Assembly (NCBI GenBank): GCA_964347975.1
Contig: CAYGAY010000010.1
Location: 22,067 to 86,066 of the forward strand
Direction: 5' to 3'
DNA: 64,000 nt
Source: Bin87 sp964347975
GTDB taxonomy: Bacteria > Chloroflexota > Dehalococcoidia > Lucifugimonadales > UBA3495
Below are positions 8,408 to 16,388 of the stretch, in pieces. The first letter of the stretch is position 1, and every line of letters begins with the position of its first letter. The notes beneath the pieces are model-generated. The model was not told the origin of the DNA. It searched no databases and was given only the letters and a program-made list of their open reading frames with translations. The translations under genes and the position numbers were made by a program.

Positions 8408-9670
8408 ATGACCAAGTACCTCAAGTACATCGCCGGCATGATGATGCTGGCGACCATGGCGGCGCTGCTTGCCTGCGGCCAGGAAGAGACCCCGGCCCCT
8501 GCGACAGGCGGCACTCAGCCTACCGCCGCGATGCAAGCTACCGAAGCGCCGTCCACGGCCATGGCGGAGCAGCCGCCCACGGCCATGGCGGAGCAGCCGC
8601 CCACGGCCATGGCGGAGCAGCCGCCTACGGCCATGGCGGAGCAGCCGCCTACGGAAGCCGTGCCCGCGCCCGCGGCTACCGATGCCGTGCCAGTGCAGTC
8701 CGGCAGTCGTCTCGCCACCGTGCAGGGTCGCGGCACCCTCATTTGCGCCAGCAACAACAGCCTGGCCGGTTTCGGTTTTATAGATGACAACGGCAACACC
8801 GTCGGCTTTGATATTGACCTCTGCCGCGCCGTGGCCGCCGCCGTCCTGGGCAACCCCGACGCCGTGGAATATCGCCCCACCACCGCCGCCGAGCGCGGCC
8901 CGACCATGCAGTCCGGCGAAGTGGACATGATGTCCCGCAACACCACCTGGACCAGCAGTCGCAACATCGGCTGGGGCAACTTCGCGCCCACGATGTTCTA
9001 CGACGGCCAGGGCTTCATGGTGCCCAGGAGCCTGGGCGTTTCCAGCCTGACGGAACTGGAAGGCTCCGCAGTATGCGTGCAGCAGGGCACCACTACTGAG
9101 CTGAACCTACAGGACTTCATCAACCAGAACAATCTCAACATTGAAGTGATCGTTTTCCCGGACAACGTGAGCTCCAACGCCGGCTACACCAGCGGCCAGT
9201 GCGACGCCCTCACCACCGACCGCTCCGGCCTGGTCAGCACCCGCGCCGGCTTTGACAATCCCGACGACCACACCATCCTGCCCGGCACCATCTCCGAGGA
9301 GCCCCTGGGGCCGGTGGTCCCCCACGGCGATGAGCAGTGGTACGACGTCGTTTCCGTCGTGATGGGCATCCTCATCTACTCCGAGGCTTTTAGCATCACT
9401 TCCAACAGCGTGCCTACCGCCGTCACCGGCGACTCCGCCGTTGACCGCCTGTTCGGGCTGGAAGGCTCCTACGGGCAGGAGGAAATCGGGCTCTCCGCTA
9501 CCGTGGCCCAGGACGTCATCCGCGCCGTGGGCAACTACGGCGAGATTTACGACCGCCACCTGACCCCGCTGGGACTGGAGCGGGAAGGCAGCCGCAATGC
9601 CCTGTGGTCGGCCGCACCCTGCCAGGACTGCCCCAAGGGCGGCCAGATTTACACGGCTCCCTTGCGCTAA
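8408..9670 (+). CDS. aapJ: amino-acid ABC transporter substrate-binding lipoprotein (AapJ/BztA-like)
   Basis: The ATG at 8408 follows AGGAGG by nine bases. The 420-residue product has a lipoprotein signal peptide with lipobox LLAC (Cys23), then a Thr/Pro/Ala-rich linker of about 75 residues containing four exact copies of TAMAEQPP, then a polar-amino-acid binding domain of the general L-amino acid type (RLATVQGRGTLICASN, GFGFIDDNGNTVGFDIDLC, SRNTTWTSSRN, GPVVPHGDEQW). The lipid anchor and disordered linker fit a monoderm-like cell surface, in contrast to free periplasmic AapJ of proteobacteria. It heads an operon with two permeases and an ATPase. Confidence 0.92.
   Translation: MTKYLKYIAGMMMLATMAALLACGQEETPAPATGGTQPTAAMQATEAPSTAMAEQPPTAMAEQPPTAMAEQPPTAMAEQPPTEAVPAPAATDAVPVQSGSRLATVQGRGTLICASNNSLAGFGFIDDNGNTVGFDIDLCRAVAAAVLGNPDAVEYRPTTAAERGPTMQSGEVDMMSRNTTWTSSRNIGWGNFAPTMFYDGQGFMVPRSLGVSSLTELEGSAVCVQQGTTTELNLQDFINQNNLNIEVIVFPDNVSSNAGYTSGQCDALTTDRSGLVSTRAGFDNPDDHTILPGTISEEPLGPVVPHGDEQWYDVVSVVMGILIYSEAFSITSNSVPTAVTGDSAVDRLFGLEGSYGQEEIGLSATVAQDVIRAVGNYGEIYDRHLTPLGLEREGSRNALWSAAPCQDCPKGGQIYTAPLR
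8553..8652 (+). repeat. 24-base tandem repeat encoding the lipoprotein linker
   Basis: Four near-identical 24-base units (ACGGCCATGGCGGAGCAGCC...) encode repeated TAMAEQPP octapeptides. Units differ only by a synonymous C/T change, which points to recent amplification. Confidence 0.9.
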
Positions 9671-9710
9671 CACGCCAGGGCAGGTCGGCGGGCCTCAACA
9701 GGCCCAACGC

Positions 9711-9735
9711 AGGGGCGGGTTTCAAACCCGCCCCT
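9711..9735. repeat. GGGGCG palindrome between binding-protein and permease genes
   Basis: AGGGGCGGGTTT is followed after one base by its exact complement, then CTATTG. The same family of palindrome recurs near 56655, 59511 and 61384. Placed inside the transporter operon, it could act as a partial terminator or RNA-stabilising hairpin that keeps binding protein more abundant than permease. Confidence 0.7.
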
Positions 9736-9817
9736 ATTGCTGATGGCGCGAGCGGGCGCGATTTCCGCCAATGCGCTAGAATGGCGCCCGACACGGATAC
9801 CGGAGCCGGCAATCCTT

Positions 9818-11017
9818 ATGACGACGCTACTGCAACGGCTGACCTACCAGGGCATCCCGGTTTGGCGGCACGCCACGGTCATCGAGTGGACCGCGCAGAT
9901 TGTGTCGGCTTTCCTGGTGGCGGCCCTGGTAGTCGGGGCCATTGCCAACATTGGCAACGCCATCAACGAGCGGGACATTCCCTACGGCTTCAGCTTCCTG
10001 TCCCGAGAGTACCAGACGCCCATCGGCGACACCTTCATTCCCTATGAGTCGTCCGATACGTTTCTTTACGCCTTCGGAGTAGCCGCGCTGAACACCGTGG
10101 TCGTCGCCGTGGCCGGCGTCATTCTGGCGACGCTGCTGGGCATTTTCATCGGCGTCGTCCGGTTGTCTGGCAACTGGATTGCCTCCCGGCTGGCGCTGGT
10201 TTATATTGAGTTTTTCCGCAACGTGCCGCTGCTGGTGCAGCTGCTTTTCTGGTTCTACATCATGCTGGCTTTTCCCATCGAGCGGGAAAGCTGGGTCATC
10301 GGCGGCGCGCTGTACATCAACAACGCCGGCGTCTCATTCCCCTGGCCCATGGGAACATCCCTGTGGGCCGTCCTGATTTGGCTGGCGTGCGCGGCGGCGG
10401 CCGTCGTCGCCGGCGTCGCCGTCCATCGCCGGCTGTCCGACCGGGAAAGTGAAACCGGCCAAGCCTCCTACCCCGTCGTTGTCGGGTGCGTCGTCGCCGT
10501 GGCAATCGGCGCGCTGTCCTGGCTGATAATGAGTTTTATTTTCGGCGACTCGCCCTTCGCCATCTCCGTGCCGGAACCGCAGGGCCGCTTCGCCCGGGTG
10601 CAGGACGGCTTCACGGCCCGGGCTGGGTTCATCGTCCTGCTGGTTGGCCTGGTGATGTACACCGCGTCATTCATCGCCGAAATCGTGCGGGCCGGCATCC
10701 AGTCCGTGGGGCGGGGCCAGATCGAGGCCGCCCGGGCCCTGGGTCTGTCGCCGGTTAACACCCTGCGCCAGGTAACGTTCCCCCAAGCCCTGCGCGTCAT
10801 CATCCCGCCGTGGATCAGCCAGTGCCTCAACCTCACCAAGAACAGCAGCCTGGGCCTGGCCATCGGCTTCACCGAACTCACCAGCGTCGCCCTGACCATG
10901 ACCCAAACCGCGCCGGCCGTGTCCATTTTCATGGTGCTGATGGCAGCCTACCTGGCGATGAGCCTCACCTGGTCGCTGATTGGCAACCTGTACAACCGGC
11001 GTATCAGCTTTTCCTGA
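9818..11017 (+). CDS. aapQ: amino-acid ABC transporter permease, AapQ type
   Basis: A 399-residue membrane protein. Length and order match AapQ/BztB: an N-terminal helix (WTAQIVSAFLVAALVVGA), a permease segment (FYIEFFRNVPLLVQLLFWFY-like at about residue 130), a long internal insertion with extra helices, and the C-terminal EAA loop (IEAARALGLSPVNTLRQVTF...PQALRVIIPP) that contacts the ATPase. The ATG at 9818 is chosen because residues encoded upstream overlap the palindrome and do not resemble the family. It is followed after five bases by the partner permease gene. Confidence 0.9.
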   Translation: MTTLLQRLTYQGIPVWRHATVIEWTAQIVSAFLVAALVVGAIANIGNAINERDIPYGFSFLSREYQTPIGDTFIPYESSDTFLYAFGVAALNTVVVAVAGVILATLLGIFIGVVRLSGNWIASRLALVYIEFFRNVPLLVQLLFWFYIMLAFPIERESWVIGGALYINNAGVSFPWPMGTSLWAVLIWLACAAAAVVAGVAVHRRLSDRESETGQASYPVVVGCVVAVAIGALSWLIMSFIFGDSPFAISVPEPQGRFARVQDGFTARAGFIVLLVGLVMYTASFIAEIVRAGIQSVGRGQIEAARALGLSPVNTLRQVTFPQALRVIIPPWISQCLNLTKNSSLGLAIGFTELTSVALTMTQTAPAVSIFMVLMAAYLAMSLTWSLIGNLYNRRISFS

Positions 11018-11022
11018 AAACG

Positions 11023-12276
11023 ATGACCACCGACCGGAACATCCCAACCCCGGCGTCAACCGCGCTGCCGCCGCCGCGGCTGAGCGTGGGGGCGGCCGGC
11101 TGGGTTCGCGCCAACCTGTTCAGCAACTGGTTCAACACCTTGCTCTCCGTCATATTCGGCCCCGTCCTGGTACTCGGCCTGTGGTTCGGTCTGAAGTGGA
11201 TATTCTTCGACGCCGACTGGACCGTGGTCACGACGCTGGGCGGGCGCTTTGTCATCGGCCAGTACAATACTACCGAAGCCTGTCCCGGCAACAACTGTTT
11301 CTGGCGGCCCCAGGTTGCCCTGATGCTGGTGACGATGCTGCTGGGAATGGGTTGGGCCGTGGCCGGCGGCCTCGCCCGCAACATCGCCATCATCGCCACC
11401 GTCGTCATCGCCCTGTTCGCCTTCCTGCCCTATGGTCTTGACAAGATGGGATGGGACGTGCGCCTGCTGCTGCTGGCCAACGCGCCGGCTTTGCTGGCCG
11501 GCTGGGCCCTGGCCCGTTACACTCCGTTGGGCGCCCCACGCTGGATAGCGATCCTGGCCGTTGCGGTCTTCATCATTACTCTGGTTCTGTTCCGGGGCAT
11601 CCCCGGCGTACCGGGATTGCAGCCGGTACCGGTGCGCAACTGGGGCGGCCTGATGCTGAACCTGCTGCTGGCGGTGGCCGGCATTACCATCAGCTTTCCC
11701 ATCGGCATCGCGTTGGCTCTGGGCCGGCGCAGCCGCCTGCCAGTGGTCAAGTGGTTGTGCGTAACCTTCATTGAAGTGTTCCGCGGCGTGCCGCTGATAA
11801 CCCTGCTGTTCATGTCGCAGACGCTGGTGCCGCTGGCTTTTCCGGAGGAATTCCCGCAGAACTCCCTGTTCCGCGCCGCCATCGTGATTACGCTGTTCAG
11901 CGCGGCTTATATGGCCGAGAACATCCGCGGCGGTCTGCAGGCGCTGCACCCAGGCCAGGCCGAGGCGGCCCGCGCCCTGGGCCTTCCCGGCTGGCACACG
12001 ACGATGCTCATATCCCTGCCCCAGGCCATCCGCAACGTCATCCCGGCCATCGTCGGCCAGTTCATTGGCCTGTTCAAGGACACCAGCCTGGTCTATATCA
12101 TCGGGATGGTGGACATCGTGCAACTCAGCCGCGTTTTCATCTCCGGCAACACCGAATTCCTGGACGACGCGCCGGAGGTCTTTCTTTTCATCGCAGTGGT
12201 CTTCTGGGTTTTCTGTTACGGGATGTCCTACGTCAGCCGGCACATTGAGCAGCGCCTGGGGGTTGGCGAGCGATAG
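11023..12276 (+). CDS. aapM: amino-acid ABC transporter permease, AapM type
   Basis: The start ATG lies five bases after the previous stop; a longer open frame upstream overlaps aapQ out of frame and is not needed. The 417-residue protein has several hydrophobic segments (SVIFGPVLVLGLWFGLKW, NIAIIATVVIALFAFLP, IAILAVAVFIITLVLF), the inner-membrane permease core with FIEVFRGVPLITLLFM, and the EAA loop AEAARALGLPGWHTTMLI...PQAIRNVIPAI. It should pair with AapQ as the heterodimeric translocation channel for L-amino acids. Confidence 0.9.
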   Translation: MTTDRNIPTPASTALPPPRLSVGAAGWVRANLFSNWFNTLLSVIFGPVLVLGLWFGLKWIFFDADWTVVTTLGGRFVIGQYNTTEACPGNNCFWRPQVALMLVTMLLGMGWAVAGGLARNIAIIATVVIALFAFLPYGLDKMGWDVRLLLLANAPALLAGWALARYTPLGAPRWIAILAVAVFIITLVLFRGIPGVPGLQPVPVRNWGGLMLNLLLAVAGITISFPIGIALALGRRSRLPVVKWLCVTFIEVFRGVPLITLLFMSQTLVPLAFPEEFPQNSLFRAAIVITLFSAAYMAENIRGGLQALHPGQAEAARALGLPGWHTTMLISLPQAIRNVIPAIVGQFIGLFKDTSLVYIIGMVDIVQLSRVFISGNTEFLDDAPEVFLFIAVVFWVFCYGMSYVSRHIEQRLGVGER

Positions 12277-12311
12277 CGCCGGCCGCCGCCACTAACGCAA
12301 CGGAGCATACT

Positions 12312-13070
12312 ATGACTGCCAACGGAAATACCGCCGCCGTGGAAGACATTATCATCTGCCACGACGTGCACAAGTGGTACGGCAACTTTCACGCCCTGCG
12401 CGGGATCACCACCACCGTCAAGAAAGGCGAGGTGGTGGTCATCATAGGCCCGTCGGGATCGGGCAAATCCACCTTTATCCGCACCATCAACCGCCTGGAG
12501 CAGCACCAGCGTGGCGACATCGTCGTTGACGGCATCGAGTTGACCAACGACGTGCGCAACATTGACGCCATCCGCCGGGACGTGGGCATGGTTTTCCAGT
12601 CTTTCAACCTGTTCCCCCACTTGACGGTGCTGCGGAATATCACTCTGGCGCCGAACAAGGTACGCAAACTCCCGATGCACGAGGCCGAGGGCATCGCCAT
12701 GGAGCTTCTGGACCGGGTGGGCATACCGGAACAGGCGGACAAGTATCCGGCCCAACTCTCCGGCGGTCAGCAGCAGAGAGTAGCCATCGCCCGCGCCCTG
12801 GCCATGCAGCCCAACATCATGCTCTTTGACGAGCCGACCTCGGCCCTGGACCCGGAGATGATTAAAGAGGTACTGGAGGTGATGCGCGAGCTGGCCGAAT
12901 CGCAGATGACGATACTGGCCGTATCGCACGAGTTGGGCTTTGCCCGCGAGGTGGCCGACCGCATCATGATGTTCGACGAGGGCCAGATTGTCGAAGATCA
13001 GCCGCCCGATGAGTTTTTTAACAACCCCCGCCACGAACGGGTCAAGCACTTTCTATCGCAGATTCTGTAA
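12312..13070 (+). CDS. aapP: amino-acid ABC transporter ATP-binding protein, AapP/GlnQ type
   Basis: A 252-residue ATPase with every canonical motif: Walker A GPSGSGKS (46-53), Q-loop VFQSFNLFPHLTV (94-105), signature LSGGQQQR (149-156), Walker B with LFDEPTSALDP (171-181) and the switch His in VSHELGFA. This is the family of polar amino-acid importers. It ends the binding protein-permease-permease-ATPase operon, and a REP-like palindrome follows ten bases later. Confidence 0.95.
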   Translation: MTANGNTAAVEDIIICHDVHKWYGNFHALRGITTTVKKGEVVVIIGPSGSGKSTFIRTINRLEQHQRGDIVVDGIELTNDVRNIDAIRRDVGMVFQSFNLFPHLTVLRNITLAPNKVRKLPMHEAEGIAMELLDRVGIPEQADKYPAQLSGGQQQRVAIARALAMQPNIMLFDEPTSALDPEMIKEVLEVMRELAESQMTILAVSHELGFAREVADRIMMFDEGQIVEDQPPDEFFNNPRHERVKHFLSQIL

Positions 13071-13079
13071 CTCCCCCTG

Positions 13080-13109
13080 CCGTCATTCCGGCGAAAGCCG
13101 GAGTGACGG
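13080..13109. repeat. REP-like palindrome after the transporter operon
   Basis: 'CCGTCATTCCGGCGAAAGCC' followed by 'GGAGTGACGG' forms an imperfect inverted repeat. Relatives occur at about 1766-1786, 47364-47470, 59946-60012 and 62450-62475. Confidence 0.65.
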
Positions 13110-13130
13110 GTGTGTGATTGGAGCGACAAA

Positions 13131-13325
13131 GTGGCGCTGGTGAGAAAATTCGGACGGTGGGTCTGGGCCGGCGGCGCCGCTGAATCCCACTGGGCCAGGG
13201 AGCGCCGTTTGCCCCTCTGGGAACATCCCTGGTTCACCCGGCTCTATCGTATCGCCCTGCTCACGGGTTGGGCCGCGGTGATCGCATTTTTTCTCATCTG
13301 GAATCTGGTGTGGGCTACGCCGTGA
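13131..13325 (+). CDS. small single-pass membrane protein, hypothetical
   Basis: From a GTG at 13131 the frame gives 64 residues: a basic, Trp-rich N-terminus (VRKFGRWVWAGG, ERRLPLWEHPWFTRLYR) and one C-terminal helix (IALLTGWAAVIAFFLIWNLVW). It lies just after the ABC operon and could be co-transcribed with it. No family is recognised, there is no strong ribosome site, and a start at 13110 is also possible. Confidence 0.4.
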   Translation: MALVRKFGRWVWAGGAAESHWARERRLPLWEHPWFTRLYRIALLTGWAAVIAFFLIWNLVWATP

Positions 13326-13340
13326 GGGGGTTGGGGCCGT

Positions 13341-13931
13341 TCAGCCTCTGGCGGGCCGGTAGTCCCTGGGGTCAAGGCAGGCGTCGTACATCGTCTGGTC
13401 TATTGGAACCCAGGCTGTACCGTGGATGCCGCGGCGGGAGGCGCTGCCCGGGCCCACGGGGAACGCGGATTTAAAGGAAAGCGTCCGGTCCTGCGACGCG
13501 GCAATCTGCTTCGCCAGGCTGACCGCCGGGCCGAAGTCGGAATCCTGGCTGACGATGGTGGCAACGTCGTAGCGGCGTTCGTGGGTAGCCTGCACCAAGT
13601 CCAGAGCAAGGCTGACGTCAACGCCTTTTTCCTGGCCTCCCCGGTTGACCTTGCCCTGATAAACGTAGATGCCGCCGTTTCGCAAGTATCTGATTTTGTT
13701 TAACCAGAAGCCATGCCAGAACGGCCGGCTGGATTCATCAGGGACGCCGGTATAGAAGCGGATTTCGGCCAAGGCGCGGCCCGGCTCTCTGGCGGTCAAG
13801 GCGTTGGCGAGCTTCTCGACATCGTAACTCGGCCAAGCGTAAGACGATGCCTTGTCCCTAGGGTTTGCGTGCCAAGCGTCCCTCGCTAAGTGGTAGAGAT
13901 TCTGGCCGTCGATGAAAACTATGGTGTCCAT
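13341..13931 (-). CDS. NYN-domain (LabA/DUF88-like) putative ribonuclease, copy 1
   Basis: A 196-residue protein starting MDTIVFIDGQNLYHLA. The D-x-x-N of the N-terminal strand (FIDGQN) and the acidic motif IVSQDSDFGPAV near residue 130 are the conserved metal-binding residues of NYN domains, PIN-like RNases. The whole gene is very similar to the one at 14685-15272 (YTGVPDESSRPF, LRNGGIYVYQGKVN, LALDLVQATHERRYDVA are shared), so this is a tandem duplication. Its relatives include LabA-like proteins; the RNA target is unknown. Upstream in-frame residues beyond this ATG are not conserved in the second copy. Confidence 0.85.
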   Translation of the reverse strand: MDTIVFIDGQNLYHLARDAWHANPRDKASSYAWPSYDVEKLANALTAREPGRALAEIRFYTGVPDESSRPFWHGFWLNKIRYLRNGGIYVYQGKVNRGGQEKGVDVSLALDLVQATHERRYDVATIVSQDSDFGPAVSLAKQIAASQDRTLSFKSAFPVGPGSASRRGIHGTAWVPIDQTMYDACLDPRDYRPARG

Positions 13932-14178
13932 AAGCAAGAACCCCGCCCGGGGAATTCTGGGACTAGGCCAGGTCCAGCGGACGGGGAGTAGATTGCGACT
14001 ATTGTAATGTCCCTTCGGACTTGCTGTCAAGTGCGCCATCGGCAAAAATACCCCGTCCAGGGAAACCTGATGTTGACAACACCACGGTTGAAAGCGGGGG
14101 CGTGTGAGGTTTGCTGGGCCAATGTTTCAATGGCGAGGCGGCTCAGCAACCCATCCGATTGGCTTCCGCCTTCCGGAT

Positions 14179-14535
14179 CTAAAGGCGCAGCGCGTTCGTG
14201 GGTATGAGGCGTCCGGCCACGGGATCTACGGCCAGCAGCGCTTCTTCCAGCGTGACCACGCCAAGCAAAGTAGGCTCGCCCGCTTCGGCGAAGATCACCG
14301 GCGTGGAGAATTCCAGTCCTTCAAGTCTGACCATGGTTTTTCCGAGGTCCACAGGGGCGTTGCTTCCGTCCGCCAGTTCAGCCTGTACTGAGCGTTCTAC
14401 CGGCACTCCCAGACGCTGCAACGTGGTTCTGGGTACCGCAGTGAAGGTTGAGCCGGTGTCCACAATTACATCGATGTTTTCGAACCTCCGGCCTTGCGGG
14501 TCTCCGATACCTATGGTGACCACAACGGTTCCCAT
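14179..14535 (-). CDS. retropepsin-like aspartyl protease (clan AA)
   Basis: A 118-residue single-domain protease. The catalytic motif VIVDTGSTFTAVP is at about residues 23-35 (Asp-Thr-Gly), the flap region follows, and the hydrophobic-hydrophobic-Gly element is LLGVVTLEEALLAVDP near residue 93. One DTG per chain means a homodimer is needed, as in retroviral proteases and bacterial relatives. It lies between the two NYN genes, all on the minus strand, with about 150-250 bases on either side. It is the intact counterpart of the broken gene at 135-513. Confidence 0.85.
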   Translation of the reverse strand: MGTVVVTIGIGDPQGRRFENIDVIVDTGSTFTAVPRTTLQRLGVPVERSVQAELADGSNAPVDLGKTMVRLEGLEFSTPVIFAEAGEPTLLGVVTLEEALLAVDPVAGRLIPTNALRL

Positions 14536-14621
14536 TGCATTGCTCCTTTTCGTGCTTGGTCAGGTTAGCAACTCTAACCGGCCTGGGCAATGGCGCGGAC
14601 GGCGTGGGGGCCGGGGCGGGG

Positions 14622-14690
14622 GGATGTTGGCCGTTATCCCGGCGGGGAAACGTCAGAAGCGGGATTTTCTGGATTGGGTTGGCGTCAGCG
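14622..14690. repeat. dispersed repeat, copy A
   Basis: 'GATGTTGGCCGTTATCCC' followed by GGCGGGGAAACGTCAGAAGC and a GGATT-rich tail recurs with few changes at 15419-15480. It marks the edges of the duplicated NYN unit. Confidence 0.6.
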
Positions 14691-15272
14691 TCTGGCGGGC
14701 CGGTAGTCCCTGGGGTCGCGGCAGGCGTCGTACATCGCCTGGTCTATGTGAACCCAGATTGTGCCTGGGACGCCGCGATGGGAAACTCTGCCCTTATGGA
14801 AAGGGAAAGCGGATTCAAAGGTGAGTTTCCGGTTCTGTGACGCGGCAATCTGCTTGGCCAAGCCGACCGCCGGGCCAAAGTCCGAATCCTGGCTGACGAT
14901 GATAGCAACGTCGTAGCGGCGTTCGTGGGTTGCCTGCACCAAGTCCAAGGCGAGGCTGACGTCAACGCCTTTCTCACCCCCGGCGTTGACCTTGCCCTGA
15001 TAAACGTAGATGCCGCCGTTTCGCAAGTACCGGATTTTATTTGACCAAAATCCATGCAAGAATGGCCTACTGGATTCATCCGGAACGCCAGTATAGAAAC
15101 GGATTTCAGTCAAGGTGCGGCCCGGCTCTCTGGCGGTCAAGGCGTTGGCCAGCTTTGCGACGTCGTAGCTGGCCCAAGCGTAGGGCGACGACCGGTCGGA
15201 AGGGTCGGCCAGCCAAGCCGTCTTGGCCAGATGATAGAGATTCTGACCGTCGATGAAAGCTATGGTGTCCAT
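14685..15272 (-). CDS. NYN-domain putative ribonuclease, copy 2
   Basis: A 195-residue paralogue of the gene at 13341-13931 with the same FIDGQNLYHLA start and IVSQDSDFGPAV metal motif. An ATG six bases upstream (15278) is an alternative start. The two copies share most residues, and the DNA similarity extends past the genes on both sides, including the GGGGAATTCTGG upstream sequence (13951 and 15294) and the 3' end next to TCTGGCGGGCCGGTAG. Copies differ in small indels in the C-terminal third (GPGSASRRGIHG versus HKGRVSHRGVPG). Both appear intact. Confidence 0.85.
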   Translation of the reverse strand: MDTIAFIDGQNLYHLAKTAWLADPSDRSSPYAWASYDVAKLANALTAREPGRTLTEIRFYTGVPDESSRPFLHGFWSNKIRYLRNGGIYVYQGKVNAGGEKGVDVSLALDLVQATHERRYDVAIIVSQDSDFGPAVGLAKQIAASQNRKLTFESAFPFHKGRVSHRGVPGTIWVHIDQAMYDACRDPRDYRPARR

Positions 15273-15278
15273 AGGCAA

Positions 15279-15660
15279 AAAAACACCCGCCCGGGGAATT
15301 CTGGACGAAGCCAGGTCCAGCAGGCGGGGGGCAAATCGAGAATTATTGTACGCGGCTTTGGGTTCGCCGTCAAGGGCGCAAAAACCCCCGTCCAGGGAAA
15401 TTGGCGCGAGCCAACTCCCGATGTTGGCCGTTATCCCGCCGGGAAATCGTCAGAAGCAGGATTGCCAGGATCATTGGATTTTCAGGATGACGCAGCGCAA
15501 GGGCCGACCAACCCAATCCTGCCAATCCCAATAGTCCCGCAAATCCTGATACTGACGACACTACGGTTTAAAGCGGGGGCGCGTGTGGTTGGCGTGGTCG
15601 CCAACTCACTCTCCCCCGCCGGCGTGCTGAAAGCGCACCCTAGTGGACTATGTTCAGGGT
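15279..15660. repeat. duplicated upstream region of NYN copy 2
   Basis: No gene is seen in these 380 bases. The left part matches the region upstream of NYN copy 1 (13940-14070), the part at 15419-15480 matches the 14622 repeat, and 15540-15594 (CTGACGACACTACGGTTTAA..GCGGGGGCG) matches 14072-14105. Relative to copy 1 about 115 bases have been inserted, made of GGATT/AATCC-rich short repeats. Confidence 0.65.
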
Positions 15661-16038
15661 TCACTCTGCATCCGTACCCTGTTCCGGTTCGGGAGGCGGG
15701 TCGTCCAGGGCCGCCCTCATAAAGGACTCCAGTATGGGATGCCATGGTAGAACGTACACGCCTTTATCATCAACGCGGGCTTTCGGGTTGGTGACCAGAT
15801 CCTCGGCGACACGGGCGCATAGTAGATCAAATTTTGTGGGATGGTTGTTGCGTGCCAAGCCAAAGACCCCCCTATGGATCCCTTGTTCCATCACGCCGAC
15901 TGCGGGGACGATGGAGCTATCGTCTGTCAAGTGTTGTGACAGTAAAATCGCTGCCACACCGACGCGCTCGGCATCCTTGGCAGATTCTTCCTGGAGCTCT
16001 TGGTCACGCGCGATGATGTGCGTGATATTTACCTTCAT
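15661..16038 (-). CDS. hypothetical protein
   Basis: The ATG at 16038 has GGAGG six bases upstream, so this start is preferred although the frame stays open to 16338. The 125-residue product (MKVNITHIIARDQELQEESAKDAERVG...) has a long polar helix, then HPTKFDLLCARVAEDLVTNP and a Pro/Glu-rich acidic tail (DDPPPEPEQGTDAE). No family is recognised and there are no membrane segments. It lies 3' of a short membrane-protein frame and may be expressed with it. Confidence 0.5.
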   Translation of the reverse strand: MKVNITHIIARDQELQEESAKDAERVGVAAILLSQHLTDDSSIVPAVGVMEQGIHRGVFGLARNNHPTKFDLLCARVAEDLVTNPKARVDDKGVYVLPWHPILESFMRAALDDPPPEPEQGTDAE

Positions 16039-16332
16039 CTTTTTCCTCCAAATTGTCCACCTGATTTGGAATCGCCGTTTCTTTTTTCGGCATACGGCTA
16101 CGCAGGTCTGACGTATCCCGCTGATCGGGCGGATACACCATATCAATGCAGTTGTTACACATCTGCGGCAAAACCGTATTGCCAGCCTCGCCTTGTTTTT
16201 CCTCCTCCCGGTTCTGGGAGTTTTGCTCCGTTGCGACCGGGCGATAATCACCGCGACAATGATGCCTATTATGGCAACAAGCACACTCAGTATAGTAGCG
16301 AGCGCACCCACCATCTGCCAATCTATCGCCAT
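16004..16332 (-). pseudogene. small membrane protein, possibly frameshifted
   Basis: From ATG 16332 (GAGG eight bases upstream) comes a clear transmembrane helix (MVGALATILSVLVAIIGIIVAVIIA). After IIARSQ the frame turns into an unnatural Arg/Cys/Trp-rich stretch, whereas the neighbouring frame reads NSQNREEEKQGEAGN, PQMCNNCIDMVYPPDQRD, ETAIPNQVDNLEEKDEGKY and stops at 16004. A single indel near 16225-16245 would join anchor and acidic cytoplasmic tail into a protein of about 108 residues. It may alternatively be a fusion with the downstream gene in one open frame. Confidence 0.35.
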
Positions 16333-16388
16333 GTTCATCGCCTCTACTACTGTATTTTACCTGCCTTGCATTTCTGAATACGTGCAGG

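Noticed and set aside
8553..8652. Regular 24-base repeats as a possible CRISPR array.
   Set aside because: Units are contiguous without spacers and encode an in-frame octapeptide repeat; no cas genes are present.
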